NCBI RefSeq assembly: GCF_047948215.1 | Contig: NC_134456.1 | Location: 80,714,515-80,778,514 of the forward strand | Source of the DNA: Lycorma delicatula | Lineage: Eukaryota; Arthropoda; Insecta; Hemiptera; Fulgoridae | Direction of reading: 5' to 3' | DNA: 64,000 bases | Part shown: positions 44,853-56,350 of the stretch, piece by piece | Layout: each line of letters opens with the position of its first letter | Numbering within the stretch: position 1 is the stretch's first letter | Translations under genes and position numbers: made by a program | Notes under the pieces: generated by a model | Databases searched by the model: none | The model's input: only the letters and a program-made list of their open reading frames with translations | What the model was told of the DNA's origin: nothing

Positions 44853-45434
44853 ATTTCCGTGCACGCCTATTAAATTACATACACACATTTTTTTTTTAAA
44901 TGAAAAGTACATAAAATTTTTTTCATTAATAACATGTAATATTTTTTTATTTGTTTTATTGTTATTTTTTTTTACAATCAGCGGGTAATAACTAACTATT
45001 AATTAATTAATATATTTCAATTTAAAAAAATAAAGGTAAAAAAAAAGAGATGAAGTCAGATTCGAACCGATGTACCTTCCCCTTATAAGATCCAAATATT
45101 TAATTAATTAAAATTTAATTTGGCTATAATTCTGGAACAAATTAAATTCTGAAACCACTTATGATATATCATTGAAAATCTCTCAATGAGAGCTTATTAC
45201 TGCAGTTAAGAAAAAGTCCAAAAACCAAATTGTTTTGGATTTTGGGCTTTTTTGGACACCTTTGGTTCAGTAGATGCAATCAAAAAGGGAGCCCCTCCTA
45301 TGTACGTACGCACAGACGTCACGCCGAAACTAGTCAAAATGGATTCAGGGATGGTCAAAATGAATATTTCCGTTAAAATCTGAAAACCGAAATTTTTCTC
45401 GATCACAATACTTCCTTTACTTCGTACAAGAAGG
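44853..45434 (-). mobile_element. ST1 element, copy 4, internally deleted
   Basis: Starts with a decayed ATTTCCGTGCACGC end. It keeps GATTCGAACCGATGTACC, the GTCCAAAA hairpin and GTTCAGTAGATGCAATCAAA. It then jumps to GTACGTACGCACAGACGTCA and ends CGTACAAGAAGGT at 45434. The stretch between hairpin and microsatellite is missing, compared with other copies. Confidence 0.85.
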
Positions 45435-45828
45435 TAATAGTGTAAGCTTGTTAACTAATCTAATGTCACTACAAAATACAGTTACATTTTTTACATAATA
45501 TATTCAATTGTACATGTATATGCAGAAACTTAAAATGGTCTATAAGAAATAGTTGTAATGTTATAAAATATTTAATAAAGAAACTTGTTTTTTTTTTTTT
45601 TAAATAGTATTATAATTCAGTTTCAAAAATATTTTGTCTTAAAATTTACATTATCCCGTTAAAAGTAAAAGAAATAAGAATTTATATTACTTGAAATTAT
45701 TTAATTTTCTGTACATTAAATCTATTTTCGAAAACTAAAATCATTTCAATAAAAAAAAAAAAAAATAAAAAATAATTTTATTATTATGCTATATCTTTCT
45801 TTTTGGCTTTCGATGAGCGAGTTTTTTT
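45435..45828. other. AT-rich spacer between two ST1 copies in opposite orientation
   Basis: Contains long A and T runs only. Confidence 0.5.
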
Positions 45829-46506
45829 ACTTCCTTGTACGAAGAAAAGGAAGTAAAAAGCGAAAAATTTCAGTTTCCTGATTTCAATGGAAATATCCAT
45901 TTTGACCATTCATGAATCCATTTTGACTTGTTTCGGCATGACGTCTGTACGTACGTAGGTACGTATGTATTTCGCATAACTCAAAAACGATTAGCCATAG
46001 GATGTTGAAATTTTGGATATAAGTTTTTTGTAACATATGGTGGCGCTCTTCCCGTTTTGATTGCAATCGATTGGACCAAAAGTGTCCAAACAAGCCCAAA
46101 ATCAAAAAAATTGGATATTTGACTTTTTCTAAGTACAGTAATAATCCTTCATTGAGAACTTTTCAACGATATATCATAAGTGGTATTTATTTTCTTTGGT
46201 TCCAGAGTTATAGCTAAATAACATATTTATTAATGAAATGTTTGGATCTTATAAAGGTAACACACATGGGTTCGAATCTCTTTAATCTCTTAATCTCTTT
46301 TTTTAATTTTTTTTTTTTTTAAATTTTAATATATTGATTTATTAATAATTATTAACCTCTGCAAAAACGTTTTACGATCCATAATAATTCAATAATAACA
46401 ATTAAAAAAAAATTGAAATAATATCAGAAGAATGAAATAACTTTTTAAGTACTTTTCTTTAAAAAAAAAAATGTGTATATGTAATGTGATAGGCGTACAA
46501 GGAAAT
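45829..46506 (+). mobile_element. ST1 element, copy 5
   Basis: Starts ACTTCCTTGTACGAAGAAAA and GGAAGT. GTACGTACGTAGGTACGTAT microsatellite at 45948. CACATGGGTTCGAATC block. Ends GGCGTACAAGGAAAT at 46506, followed by the conserved outer TCATGTTGTGTCGACATCAG. Confidence 0.85.
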
Positions 46507-47059
46507 CATGTTGTGTCGACATCAGATTATTTCTAATTAGGTTGATCTCATTTAAGGTGAAGCATAATAATTTGAATATTCTTGTGAATCCCGTAATGCT
46601 TTGCAAATTATCTCTTTTTATAAATTTATATTCAGTTTTACGTACCACTAAACCTACTGCAATTTTTTTCGTGCAATATACAAGGTGAAAAGTCAATAAA
46701 AGTTCCAGCATAGTATTTTTTTAAGTACATGATAATCATAGCTTTGGTTTGGTTTGTTGTACCTCCTCCATACCACATGTGCTAATTGTGCGCGTATGTA
46801 ACTATTCACATCACGCTATTTTATGTAACTGTATCTAGTTAACATATGAACGTGCCTATTATATACTGAATGTTTATTATTTCTACTGAATATAGTTAAT
46901 AATAAGGTAGACTTTAAATGTAAAAAACCTTGAAAGTAAAAATAAAATACATCATTATAAGTCATTTAGGTTGGCATTAGTAATGGATAACTAATTACTC
47001 ATAATTTTTACCAAGTAAACCGATAATAAACTGATACATTCCAGGTAGCAAAATTAAAA
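46507..47059. other. AT-rich spacer, nothing recognised
   Basis: No supported feature. Confidence 0.5.
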
Positions 47060-47790
47060 TTACAATAATTGGAATGGTTGATAAAATGTCTTGAAAATGA
47101 CTTCCTCCGACATGTTCAATTATTATCAAACACTTTAACCAGCTGATGTACTGAAATGTCTCATACCTATGCCGTCGTTGTTGAGGTTTTTAGTTCTCAA
47201 CCATGCGTGGTCTGTCGCGATACACTGCTTGTTTCGCTACTTCTTCATAGATAGTAATCTGGTGCAGATAGGACGATCGCGTAGGCCACAAACTTCTCGA
47301 AATGATTTGTTTACCAATGACATTTCGTAAAAACGTCATTAACCTATTAAGTGTGCAATGTAGCATCATCTTGTTGCAACCAGCCGTGATTGACTTACCG
47401 ACCATTTCTGTTAACTGATTAATAAAGTTTGTTAATACAGGATAATAACGATCACTATTAACTGTATTTTCAAAAAATATTGGACCCACTGTGCGCGTTC
47501 TAGTCACACCAACCCAAATTCCAATTTTTGCTTCGTGTAAAGATTGTTTGTATAATTCATGGCGGTTAGTTGTCGACCACAGTCGTATACTTTGTGAATT
47601 AATATATTCTTCCGGATAAAACCACGCTTCTACTGTAAAAATCATAATGTAGAGGATACCTAAGGAATTTTGGTTAGTAAAACATTTAAACCGTTGACAA
47701 TAATTTAATCTTTTGACAAGATCTGTGGGTTTCGCTTCTTGAACGCATGTTACTTTTTAGGGGAAAAGTTTCAGTTCTATTCTTACAGCT
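47060..47790 (-). pseudogene. M4 mariner-like transposase, copy 2 (longest transposase frame here)
   Basis: Open frame 47190-47645 on the minus strand, 151 codons. It reads VEAWFYPEEYINSQSIRLWS (first catalytic block, with Val where the catalytic Asp of DEAWF is expected), HEAKIGIWVGVTRTRTVGP, IFFENTVNSDRYYPVLTNFI. A short frame slip follows (the GWFQQDGATAHT block survives only in another frame, as GWLQQDDATLHT), then ISRSLWPTRSSYLHQITIYE and AKQAVYRDRPRMVEN. The flanks align with M4 copy 1 (GACTTCCTCCGACATG..., TTCAGTTCTATTCTTAC) but the terminal repeats are gone. Length and motif order fit the C-terminal two thirds of a mariner transposase. A lost catalytic acid plus a frameshift means it is inactive. 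Confidence 0.85.
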
Positions 47791-48545
47791 TTATTGCGCT
47801 AGCAAGTCCGATATGTTTTGTCTCACAAAGAGCATTAGTTCATAAAATAATTATTGTATAACAAAAGATTCCACCACCAACTAAAATGATGTAGCAGCTG
47901 ATAGAGTTATTAATTCTCAAATAAGTCGTTTTTTTCAATCTATCTTTTTCAGTTATTCTCAAGTTGTAAATCTAAGATTTTAAAACAAGATATCTAACTC
48001 TCAGTTATTTAAAATAAAACTTCCTTCATAAGATTATTGTTTTAAATTATTAGTTATATGTTTTTTAAATATTAAAACACACGAATTTTAGCTTATTTTT
48101 TATTTGTATAATTTACAACAAAGTATGAATTATATTACGTTTTATTTCGTTCTACTACTCGTAAGTAACATTATGTAAAAATGAAACGTTACTATGCGAC
48201 TCCGAATGACATTTCAGACAGTTTAAGATTCACTTGAAGGAGATAAAACACCTTCAGGAAGGTGCTTTAAAGTTAGAAGCTATAAATTTCATGACAAAAG
48301 AAACTTAAGAGATTTCTCAGAGGAAATAAAACAGTGAAAAAATAGAGGTAGAATTTTCTAAATTTTTTTAGACTTATGTAGTTTAAATAGAATTTCCTTA
48401 ATTTTTATCCTTTCATAACAGTTCAAGTACTTTATTGCTTAAAATATTGAGGACGCGAAAAGAAGACTGATGTGTAGTGAAACCTCTACTTTCGGTAATT
48501 TATACGTTACAGTCGCATCTTAAGAGTTATTTTTATGCAGTAGAG
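47791..48545. other. AT-rich spacer, nothing recognised
   Basis: No supported feature. Confidence 0.5.
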
Positions 48546-49021
48546 CAGTGATTCTGAATCTTTTTAGTTCCAAGTCTTCCAAAAAGTATAAAATGAATAT
48601 TTCGCGATCTCCCAACACCAACCCAATGAACGTTGTTAAAACTATTTAGCCGCGTTGATAGAGGGTTTGAACATACAAGTATGAAACGTGTAAACATGAC
48701 CATTTTACAGATTCCAACTGGATGTGTAGATGCACCTTGTAATTTGGTCTGTTTGTAAAATATTCACTGTGTGAGCGTCATGTTCGAACACCCATATGAT
48801 ACGTATGAACAAGACACGTCGTGCTCTCAAGAGTACAAAAGAGGCGAAGAGAAAAAATCAAGAGTACAAAGAGGTGAAGAGAGAAAATATACAGAAGTCA
48901 TATGGTTATCATGGGGTAAAGTGTTAACCCGGTTATTAGAATTACGAAATGAATTAATAATATTTTTCCAGGATAAACAAACACCATTTTCAGTTTTTTT
49001 TTACAGAATAATGAATATATG

Positions 49022-49720
49022 TTGCTGTTGGCTTACTTAGCTGATGTATTTACGCGTTTAAACGACTTGAATATGAATTTACAAGGACGTGATAAAACAT
49101 TTTATTAATGACAGACAAAATTCATGCTTTCATTAAGAAGCTTGATATCTGGATTATTCGTGTTTAAAGCAAACATTTTAATGTTTCCAGTCATTTCCTA
49201 TTATATAGAGAAAACTTTAAATGAAGAAGACGTTATTATTCGCCACAGTTTGGATAGCATGAAGATGCATTTACGTAAGATAAAAATTCAGTTGGCGGAA
49301 TATTTCCCGAAAGATAAAAGTGAATTCTCGAAGAGATGGGTACTGAATCCATTCTGTGAAATCGTTGCAGCTACTAAGCTAATTCTTAAGATTCACTACT
49401 AAGTCATCGAAATGTCTGCTGATAAAACGTTACAACTACAATTCACATCTAAAGATTTAGATACGTTTTGCTCGTCGAAGTGAATATGAAGAGTTAATCT
49501 CAGAAGCATTGAAAATATTAACCCCTTCCGCCACGGAAGGGGTTAACCCCTTCCGCGGAAGGGGTTAACTTCCGCCACGTATTACCTCTATTTAAAGGAT
49601 TTTTCGTCTATGAATGCATTAAAATCTAAATCATCTTTTATCACTTGAAAACAATTTTCTTTTATTAATTTCTAATATAGGTCTACACATGAAGAAACTT
49701 TTAAATTAGAAATAAACAGT
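49022..49720 (+). pseudogene. hAT transposase (ZBED5/SCAND3-like), C-terminal part, copy 2
   Basis: LLLAYLADVFTRLNDLNMNL and QGRDK, a frameshift by loss of an A (GATAAAACAT instead of GATAAAAACAT), then the open frame 49124-49402 with SYYIEKTLNEEDVIIRHSLD, SMKMHLRKIKIQLAEYFP and KDKSEFSKRWVLNPF, a stop, and VIEMSADKTLQLQFTSKDLD in another frame. The dimerisation block IPFATTYLCE is destroyed by the palindromic expansion at 49519-49580. Compared with copy 1 the two broke independently. Confidence 0.8.
49519..49580. repeat. Nested palindromic expansion in hAT copy 2
   Basis: TTAACCCCTTCCG, CCACGGAAGGGG, TTAACCCCTTCCGCGGAAGG GG and TTAACTTCCGCCACGT follow one another: one unit CCCCTTCCG and its inverse, alternating. 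Copy 1 at the same place has a single AATCCCTTTCGCCACGT, so about 40 bp were added by repeated inverted copying. Confidence 0.9.
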
Positions 49721-49780
49721 CATCACATTAATTTAGTTTCTTTACATGTGTACTTATAAAAGTAAGTAAGTAAAATGTTT

Positions 49781-51150
49781 ATAATAAACGATTTCTTTTC
49801 TTATAAAATGATTTCGTTATTGTTTAATTACTTTTTATTAAGAAAATTTATTTTCATATTATTTAGATAAGCGCAGTGGGTCTTATGCCCTGGAAAATTG
49901 TCTATATTTGTATATTTCATAATTTGATTGATAAATTTTTCATAGTTAATTTCTTAAGAGGAAAATGTGAAGACTCAAATTTAAAAAAATAAATTAAACA
50001 AACAAAAACTTTATCAGTTTTTGTTTGTTGAATTTTTAATTATATTTCTCATTGTTCGTTCGCCGTATCAACATTCTGCACAACGAAAAGATATTTAAAA
50101 TTGTATAAGAACTGTTTTAAGGTGAGAAGAGGTGTAAAAAGAGTAAATTGACTTTCGTAAATTAATAAATATTCATAATTGTGTAAAATAATATATTTTG
50201 AATATTTTTTATCATTATATATATATATATATATATATAATCTGTCGATATTTATAATTTTAGACAGATTTCATAAGAAAGCTACCTATTATAATGGGTA
50301 CCATGATTCCACTTCTGGAAAATTTCGACATATCTCGGTGTTTCACATCCTCCAGACTCCAAAACCACAGTTAGTTCAAAAGTTTATATATATATATACT
50401 TTACTTTCTTGTCGACACGGTAACTGTCGTAATTTTTCACTTTCAATCACTTTCAAATTGATACCTAAAATATAAACACGAAAAAATTTACGTCGAGTTC
50501 GTTAAAGGGCATAATCGGACCATGATGGAAATGGGGGAGCTTTTTCGAAAAAAAAGAATTCGTATATCTTTCTTATTAAGTAAAATATCGAATTCGTGTA
50601 AAGTTTCTACTATTCTTTGGATAACGGCCTAAAACATATCTGAGTAACGTTTTTTGATATCACCAACCATTGGGCCAGGAGGTGGGAAAAATGCGGCTTC
50701 GAAGACCAAAAAAAATTATACCTCCCTTAATAGACACAGTATCGAATCGGTTAAAGTGGTCGTTAGTCCTCTAAACACTACCTAAAACTTTCGTCGGAAA
50801 TAATTTGATATGTCCAATCCTTACGGCAAGGGATGACCAAAATATTGCTGGAATTGTAAGAAGATGGGGTTTGTCGTATGCTAAACATGTGAAACTTTTT
50901 TCACGTGCAACCATTGTCGTATTAAGTAAATTTGAAGTTAACATTAAGGTGGAAATCGTTTTTATTCCCTATTTAGCCCAGTGAAATCTACCTCCGCCTT
51001 CCGGCGTGTCGAAAGAGATTTTTTTGTAATATTAACAGCCGGATTTTTTATATAATTACTTTTTTTTTAATTCATCACCCGGAAATATAAGAAATTGAAT
51101 ATAAAATATACTGTGTATATAAAACATATAAAAAAAGTATATAAAAACGG
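49781..51150. other. AT-rich spacer, then an unresolved low-AT segment
   Basis: (TA)n at about 50216-50240. From about 50270 to 51010 the sequence is more complex (TATAATGGGTACCATGATTC, ACGTCGAGTTCGTTAAAGGG, TTGGGCCAGGAGGTGGG, CCACCTCCGCCTTCCGGCG-like text) and probably belongs to an old repeat. It shows no coding domain and no partner within the window. Confidence 0.45.
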
Positions 51151-51915
51151 TATACGAAGTGTTCCAGGATGTATTAGCCAAACTTCAGGACTGATTCAGG
51201 GCACCTTAATGTGCAAAAATGTCCATTTCGCCATATGTCCTATTTTTATATTTCTTTTCTTTCTGAACGCCATTTGTGATTTTCAACATAAAAATTATTT
51301 CTCAGAAACGGGTGAACCTATTTTTATTAAATTTGGCAAATCTAAGACTAGAGTCTTATTCTACGAGATATACGATTTTGAAAACGTCGCTATCAAAAAT
51401 GTCATAATGGCGGCCACCTTAATTTTTTAACCTTCTATTTCTTTGTAATTATTTGTTTGATCAAATATTTTATTTATTAATAAATTTATTAACCACTTTA
51501 TTTTGAACAAAATGATAAGTCAACTGTAAATATTCATGACAAACAATGGAGTTAATGCAGATAATTAACTAACGCTCTCTTTTTCTACTTAGCCACAGAT
51601 ACCACCGTAAGGTATTACTGCAGAGGATGATATGTACGAGTGTAAATAAAGTGCGGACTTGTACAATCTCAAGTTGACCAATCCTGAGATGTGTGGTTAA
51701 TTGAAACGCAACTGCTAAAGACACCGGGATCCACGATCTAGTATTCAAATCCATATGAAAGTAATTGCCTTTACTAGGATTTGAACGTTAGACCAATCCG
51801 ATGGATTAGCAGACAATTAACCCGGCAGTAGGCTTGCGCACCGTAATGCAAACTGATAATTTTTGTCTTTTTTTATTTCCCCCAGAAAATGTAATAAAAG
51901 TATTAATAATAGTAA
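51151..51915 (+). mobile_element. IR3 foldback element, copy 2 (one arm), with nested SINE-A
   Basis: Starts TATACGAAGTGTTCCAGGAT like the left arm of copy 1 and follows it through ACTTCAGGACTGATTCAGGG, TATTTCTCAGAAACGGGTGA, ATGGCGGCCACCTTAATTTT and GCAGATAATTAAC. A SINE-A intervenes, then AATTAACCCGGCAG and CGCACCGTAATGCAAACTGA continue, ending near 51915. The frame 51095-51430 (plus) is open by chance within it. The second arm is not found. Confidence 0.8.
51570..51808 (-). mobile_element. SINE-A nested in IR3
   Basis: A decayed SINE-A read on the minus strand: TAATCCATCGGATTGGTCTA head (palindromic segment lost by deletion), CGTTCAAATCC, body, CATCCTCTG and CAGTAATACC tail with CTAAGTAGAAAAAGAGAGCG. 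Target-site duplication of 13 bp: GCAGATAATTAAC (51557-51569) and GCAGACAATTAAC (51809-51821), one mismatch. IR3 copy 1 shows the empty site near 25622. Confidence 0.9.
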
Positions 51916-52082
51916 ATTAATAAAAATCTTTTCTTAAATATTTAAATAAACCAAAAAAAGTTTTAGAAATCAGAATTTTTATTTTTTGTGTTCCTCCATC
52001 TCTAAAATCACTTCCATGAAAACTTTTTGATTTTCCTACGTTTATTTTTTATTTTTTAAATGGAAGAAACTAAAAAAAATCC

Positions 52083-52310
52083 AACCCAACCGGTTGGTCT
52101 AGTGGTAAATTCGTCGTCGTAAATAAAATGATTTCGAAGTCGAAGTTCTTCGGTTCAAATCCGAATAAAGGTAGTTAATTTTATTCGGATTTGAATACTA
52201 GATCGTGAATGCCGGTGTTCTTTGGTGGTTGAGTTCCAATTAATCATTACATCTCAGGAGTAGTCGACCTGAGTTTGTTCAAGATTACAAATTTACCGGT
52301 ACAGTTATTT
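52083..52310 (+). mobile_element. SINE-A2 (SINE-A body with a different tail)
   Basis: Head AACCCAACCGGTTGGTCTAG, B box GGTTCAAATCC, body GGATTTGAATACTAGATCGT, TGCCGGTGTTCTTTGGTGGT and CATCTCAGGAGTAGTCGACC. After GACCTGAGT it differs from SINE-A: AAGATTACAAATTTACCGG and no CATCCTCTGAAG tail. The copy at 56018 has the matching tail. Confidence 0.8.
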
Positions 52311-54220
52311 TACCCTAATATCGCTAATGGTTTTAATTTTTGATGCGACTATAAATAAAAATATTAAAAAGAAAAAAATATACCATATTACCAAAATATA
52401 ACCAATATAAATTTACCCAACATTTCTTTTTTGTGGGTGGGGGGATGAATTATAATGACATTTTATTTTATTACTAAAAGTTTATTATTTAAACTTTTAG
52501 TACTATTAAAAGTTTAAAGAAACCCAAAAAAGTTTTGAAAATTCAAGAAATCGATATTTTTAAAATTTTATCGTCTCTTCCATCCACAATATTGCCCAAA
52601 ATTATTTTTTTGGGATGCTTGCGAAACTATTAACAAAACTTCGGTTAAAAACCATACAATAAATATAAAGACAGCTTTTTTCGATTTTTAGGGAAATTTT
52701 AGGGCAAAACATTTTAAGAATAGTTAGATAAGCAAGCACACATGTTCTGAGCTTAATATAAGTGGGATTATGTTTGTAAACGTTTGTGAAAACTGCTCCA
52801 AAAAACAATCTACCTCACCTCCTGGAGTTACTATCCCCCAATTTTTTTTTTTGTTTTTTGGAGTCTCTGGGTCATGAAACGACGAAAAATACAGAAAACT
52901 CATAGCCAATTTTTCGACTAATTTCCATACTTTTCTTCTTGCAGCACAGAAGCTATAATAATAGGAAATTAATAAAATACAGAAATAATATCTACTTTAA
53001 GAAAGTTCATTAAAAAGTGAAAGTTCATTAAGGATCTCAACTGAATTTGTAGGAAAATTTTAGGTATTCAATGACTTTTTTTTTTTCATTGTTTAATGAA
53101 GACTGAAATTTCATAAAAAATAACATTTTAAGCAAAAAAGTTACCAATTTACAAAATTAATCTTTCCAAACAAATTATTCTGATTTTCTGATAAAGGAAA
53201 TGATTACAATCCCTTGTTTAAGATAATTAGTTCCCTAAGAAAAGGACATAATAATTGTTTCTCATAAGCAGAAGTTTGGAAGTGTTATAAAATTACTTAT
53301 TTAAATCTTTTGTCTTTTATAAATTTAAAACATAGCATGTATTTACGTTATCATTTATTTAACTTTAAAGTGCTTAGTTTTTATTAATCTTGGTATAAAT
53401 CCATAAATCTTTTAAAGGAAATCTATTTAATAACGCGAATATTTATTTTTATTTACTGATATCTACAATAAGGATATAAGTTTATTAAGTAATTACGGTA
53501 AGCCTATCTTACACAAGTTTTAACCCGGTACAAAGTATATTTTATTTGAATCGTTATGCGTGCTATGATATTAAATTTAGTTATTTAAAAAATATACATT
53601 AATCATAATTAAAAGAATAAATCTTCTAAAATATGAATTTCAAAAATGGTCACAAAACGTTTAAACAAGATAAGCAATTTTATAACATGTTATATGGTTA
53701 CGTTAATACAAACCGTTGGGTAATTCCATTATATTCTTGTGTGTCGTGATTTATCAAGGATCTTTAGATGATAAACTTTTGCGTGTGGTTTTTTTTTAAA
53801 GCTTGAACATAACTTTCGTTTTTTTTCCTTTATTTCATTTAAGCAGAAAATTTTCTTTTATATGAAGAAAATGTATTCTAATATATTTAAGATTAGAACA
53901 AGGGGTACTATTTTAATAAATTTAAGTATTTTGCGGATGACATAAATCTTTAATTTAGTAGTAAATTAAAATTTCTGTTTTTCTGTGAGCAGTACCTTTT
54001 CAAAGAATTTAATAAAACAGTGTAATGTAGTGTAGTGGTTTTATTTATCTGTTACGTAGTATATGTCATAAACGTAGATTATTTTTAAATTTTACTAATG
54101 GAGATGATTTTGAGTTTCAAAAGTCGATTTTTTTAAACATCACCAGTCATTGTTAAGTATACTACTTTAAGACACATTTCAAAGAATTTGCAACTGAAAT
54201 AATTTAAGTAAACATTAATT
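52311..54220. other. AT-rich spacer, nothing recognised
   Basis: Two overlapping minus-strand frames near 52602-52909 have no domain. No supported feature. Confidence 0.45.
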
Positions 54221-54320
54221 ATGTGGAAGATTCTCAGCCTTTCATCCGGAGATCCTGGGTTCGAATCCCGATCAGGCACTGCATTTTTTGTACGCTACAT
54301 TTCCATATTCAAAGCGCAAG
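54221..54320 (+). mobile_element. SINE-B variant, short form
   Basis: TCAGCCTTTCATCCGGAGAT, B box GGGTTCGAATCCCGATCAGG, then TTTTTTGTACGCTACATTTC. Like the copy at 20392 it lacks the CATCCTCTGAAG tail. Confidence 0.75.
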
Positions 54321-54364
54321 CTTTCAATCTTATGTGGCGATATCATCAAGCAGAAAAAAAAATC

Positions 54365-54455
54365 TGTGGTGGAGATGTACCCTTTTATTCGGAGGTCCTG
54401 AGTTCGAGTCCTGGTAATAGATGGTATTTTCATACGCCACAAATAATCCATCGGG
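54365..54455 (+). mobile_element. SINE-B variant fragment, decayed
   Basis: TTTTATTCGGAGGTCCTGAG, B-box-like GAGTTCGAGTCC, TGGTAATAGATGG and TTTTCATACGCCACAAATAA. Lies 45 bp after another SINE-B head on the same strand, so the two may be one tandem or dimeric unit. Confidence 0.65.
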
Positions 54456-54916
54456 CAAATAAACCAAAGCAGTTCATGCCCGTAATCTCATAAAAAAAAT
54501 CAAAATATCAATATTAAGTGACATAATAACATATTTAATGTAATTAAATCTTATCAATATAAAAATCGTATTTTTTTTCTTTATGAATTAATTATTTTTA
54601 AATTGTAAATAATTTTTAGTTTATCCGTCTTTTGTTCACACAATAAAATATCTACTGTCTGTTATCTCTCTGTCTTCTTCCAAACAGAAATTAACTCCTC
54701 TTATATTCGGTTTTATTTTGACTAGAACCCAGAAAAACAGCTACCAATAAATGATAATGAAATTAATTTTCAACCCTTAGTTTGGGTCTGCAGTTATTTC
54801 AACTTTTTAATCTCGTAATTATTAAAAATTATAACAATAATCATAAAAAAGGTTAAATGTTTGTAGTTGATCCCACACTTGTTTAGTGAATAAATAAAAA
54901 CATCTGATGACGACAT
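54456..54916. other. AT-rich spacer, nothing recognised
   Basis: No supported feature. Confidence 0.5.
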
Positions 54917-55557
54917 GACATACTTGTACGCCTATTTAATTACTTACACATTACACATTACATTTTTTTAAAATGAAAAGTATATAAAATTTTATTTCAT
55001 TAATAACTTCTGATATTTTTTTATTGTTATTATTGGATATTATTTATTGTAATTTTTTTTTCAATCAGAGATTAATTATCAATAAATTAATATATATCTA
55101 AATAAAAAAATAAAAAGGAAATGAAGTCGGATTCGAATCGATGTAACTTCACCTTGTAAGATCCAAAAATTTCATTAATTAAACTTTTTATTTAGCTATA
55201 ACTCTGGAAGCAATGATAATAAGTACCACTTATGATACATCGTTGAAGAACTCTCAATGAGAGCTTATTACTGCAGTTAAAAAAATTGCAAGATCCAAAT
55301 CTTTTGGATTTTGGGTTTTTTGGACACTATTGGTCCAGTCAATTGCAATGAAAATGGGAAGTGCAAAAGTAGATGTTACAAAAGTCCAAAATCCAAAATT
55401 TCAACATCCTAAGGCTAATCATTTTTGAGTTTGTGAAATACACACAAATGTCATGTCGAAACTAGTCAAACTGGATTCACGGATGGTCAAAATGGATATT
55501 TCCGTTAAAATATGATAATCGATATCAAAATACTTCATTTATTTCGTACAAGGAAGT
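54917..55557 (-). mobile_element. ST1 element, copy 6
   Basis: Outer flank ACATCTGATGACGACATGAC, then TACTTGTACGCC; GATTCGAATCGATGTAAC; hairpin around 55290-55330; CACACAAATGTCATGTCG (microsatellite lost). Ends CGTACAAGGAAGT at 55557. Confidence 0.85.
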
Positions 55558-56017
55558 AATTAATAAGATAGGTTAGTTAAGCATTATTTCAAACGGTATG
55601 AATAATTTTTTCTCAACATGTTATGTAAAATACTTTACTTAAAAGCCTACCATCCGTAGGAAGTACTTTGTAAAAAATGTATGTTTTAGATGACCTAGCG
55701 TAATTAATAAATCACTCTTGGATATGCAAAAGCATTCTAAATAAATAGCGTTCCATTTCAAGGTTATTTGGAGAGGAGGTATTAGAAGCGACCCTCCCAA
55801 AATCTCAAAAAATTTGCCTTCTTCATTAAGACAATTTTTTTTATACCATTTTTACAAGTTGACCGATATATTCAGCCCTGTAATGACATCTTTACTCTGT
55901 TCAATACAGAATCTGAAAGTCGTAAAACATTCTATTCTTTAGATAAACAACTCTGACTAGTATTTAAAGTAATAATATTTTACTTACAACTTTTCGAATT
56001 TTCTTGGGTTATACAGA
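55558..56017. other. Spacer, nothing recognised
   Basis: No supported feature. Confidence 0.5.
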
Positions 56018-56350
56018 GTCGGCCAGGTTAGTCTTCTGGTTAAACTCGTCATGTCAGAATCAGTTGATTTTCGAAGTCGAGAGTACTAAGGTTCGAGTCC
56101 TTGTAAAAGTAGTTGCTTTTATGTGGATTTAAATACTAGACTGTGGATACCGGGGTTCTTTGGTGGTTGGATTTCAATTAACCATATGTCTCAGGAGTAG
56201 TCGACCTGAGTCGGTGTATCAGAATTACATGTTTATCGGTGCATTTATACTTACATTTACAGCTGCAGGCCTGAGGCCTGGCAAGCCGGTAGCAATAATT
56301 GCATTTGCCTATACACACACACACATACAGAGAGGGAGAGAGAGAGAAAA
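56018..56350 (+). mobile_element. SINE-A2, second copy, ending in (AC)n-(GA)n
   Basis: Head GTCGGCCAGGTTAGTCTTCT, B box GGTTCGAGTCC, body GTGGATACCGGGGTTCTTTG and CATATGTCTCAGGAGTAGTC, then the A2-type tail (AGAATTACATGTTTATCGGT) and a longer GC-rich end GCAGGCCTGAGGCCTGGCAA. Short AC and GA microsatellites follow. It defines the SINE-A2 tail together with the copy at 52083. Confidence 0.8.

Larger units (their letters stand above)
48546..49780 (+). mobile_element. hAT element, copy 2
   Basis: Left end CAGTGATTCTGAATCTTTTT, related to the hAT terminus of copy 1. Shared landmarks follow: ATGAATATTTCGC, GTGTTAACCCGGTTAT, GAATTAATAATATTTTTCC, TTTTTTACAGAATAA, TTGCTGTTGGCTTACTTA, then the transposase. 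The right terminus seen in copy 1 is missing; alignment fades near 49780. About 200 bp at 48680-48900 has no match in copy 1. It lacks the GC-rich retroposon and so shows the empty site. Confidence 0.8.

Noticed and set aside
45206..45406. Minus-strand open frames inside ST1 copies (also near 39324, 45884 and 63542) as a conserved small protein
   Set aside because: Related peptides appear because the DNA repeat is related; frames are broken differently in each copy and start or stop at random points.
51095..51430. 111-residue frame as a gene
   Set aside because: It lies within the IR3 foldback arm, whose other copy at 25231 does not keep the frame.
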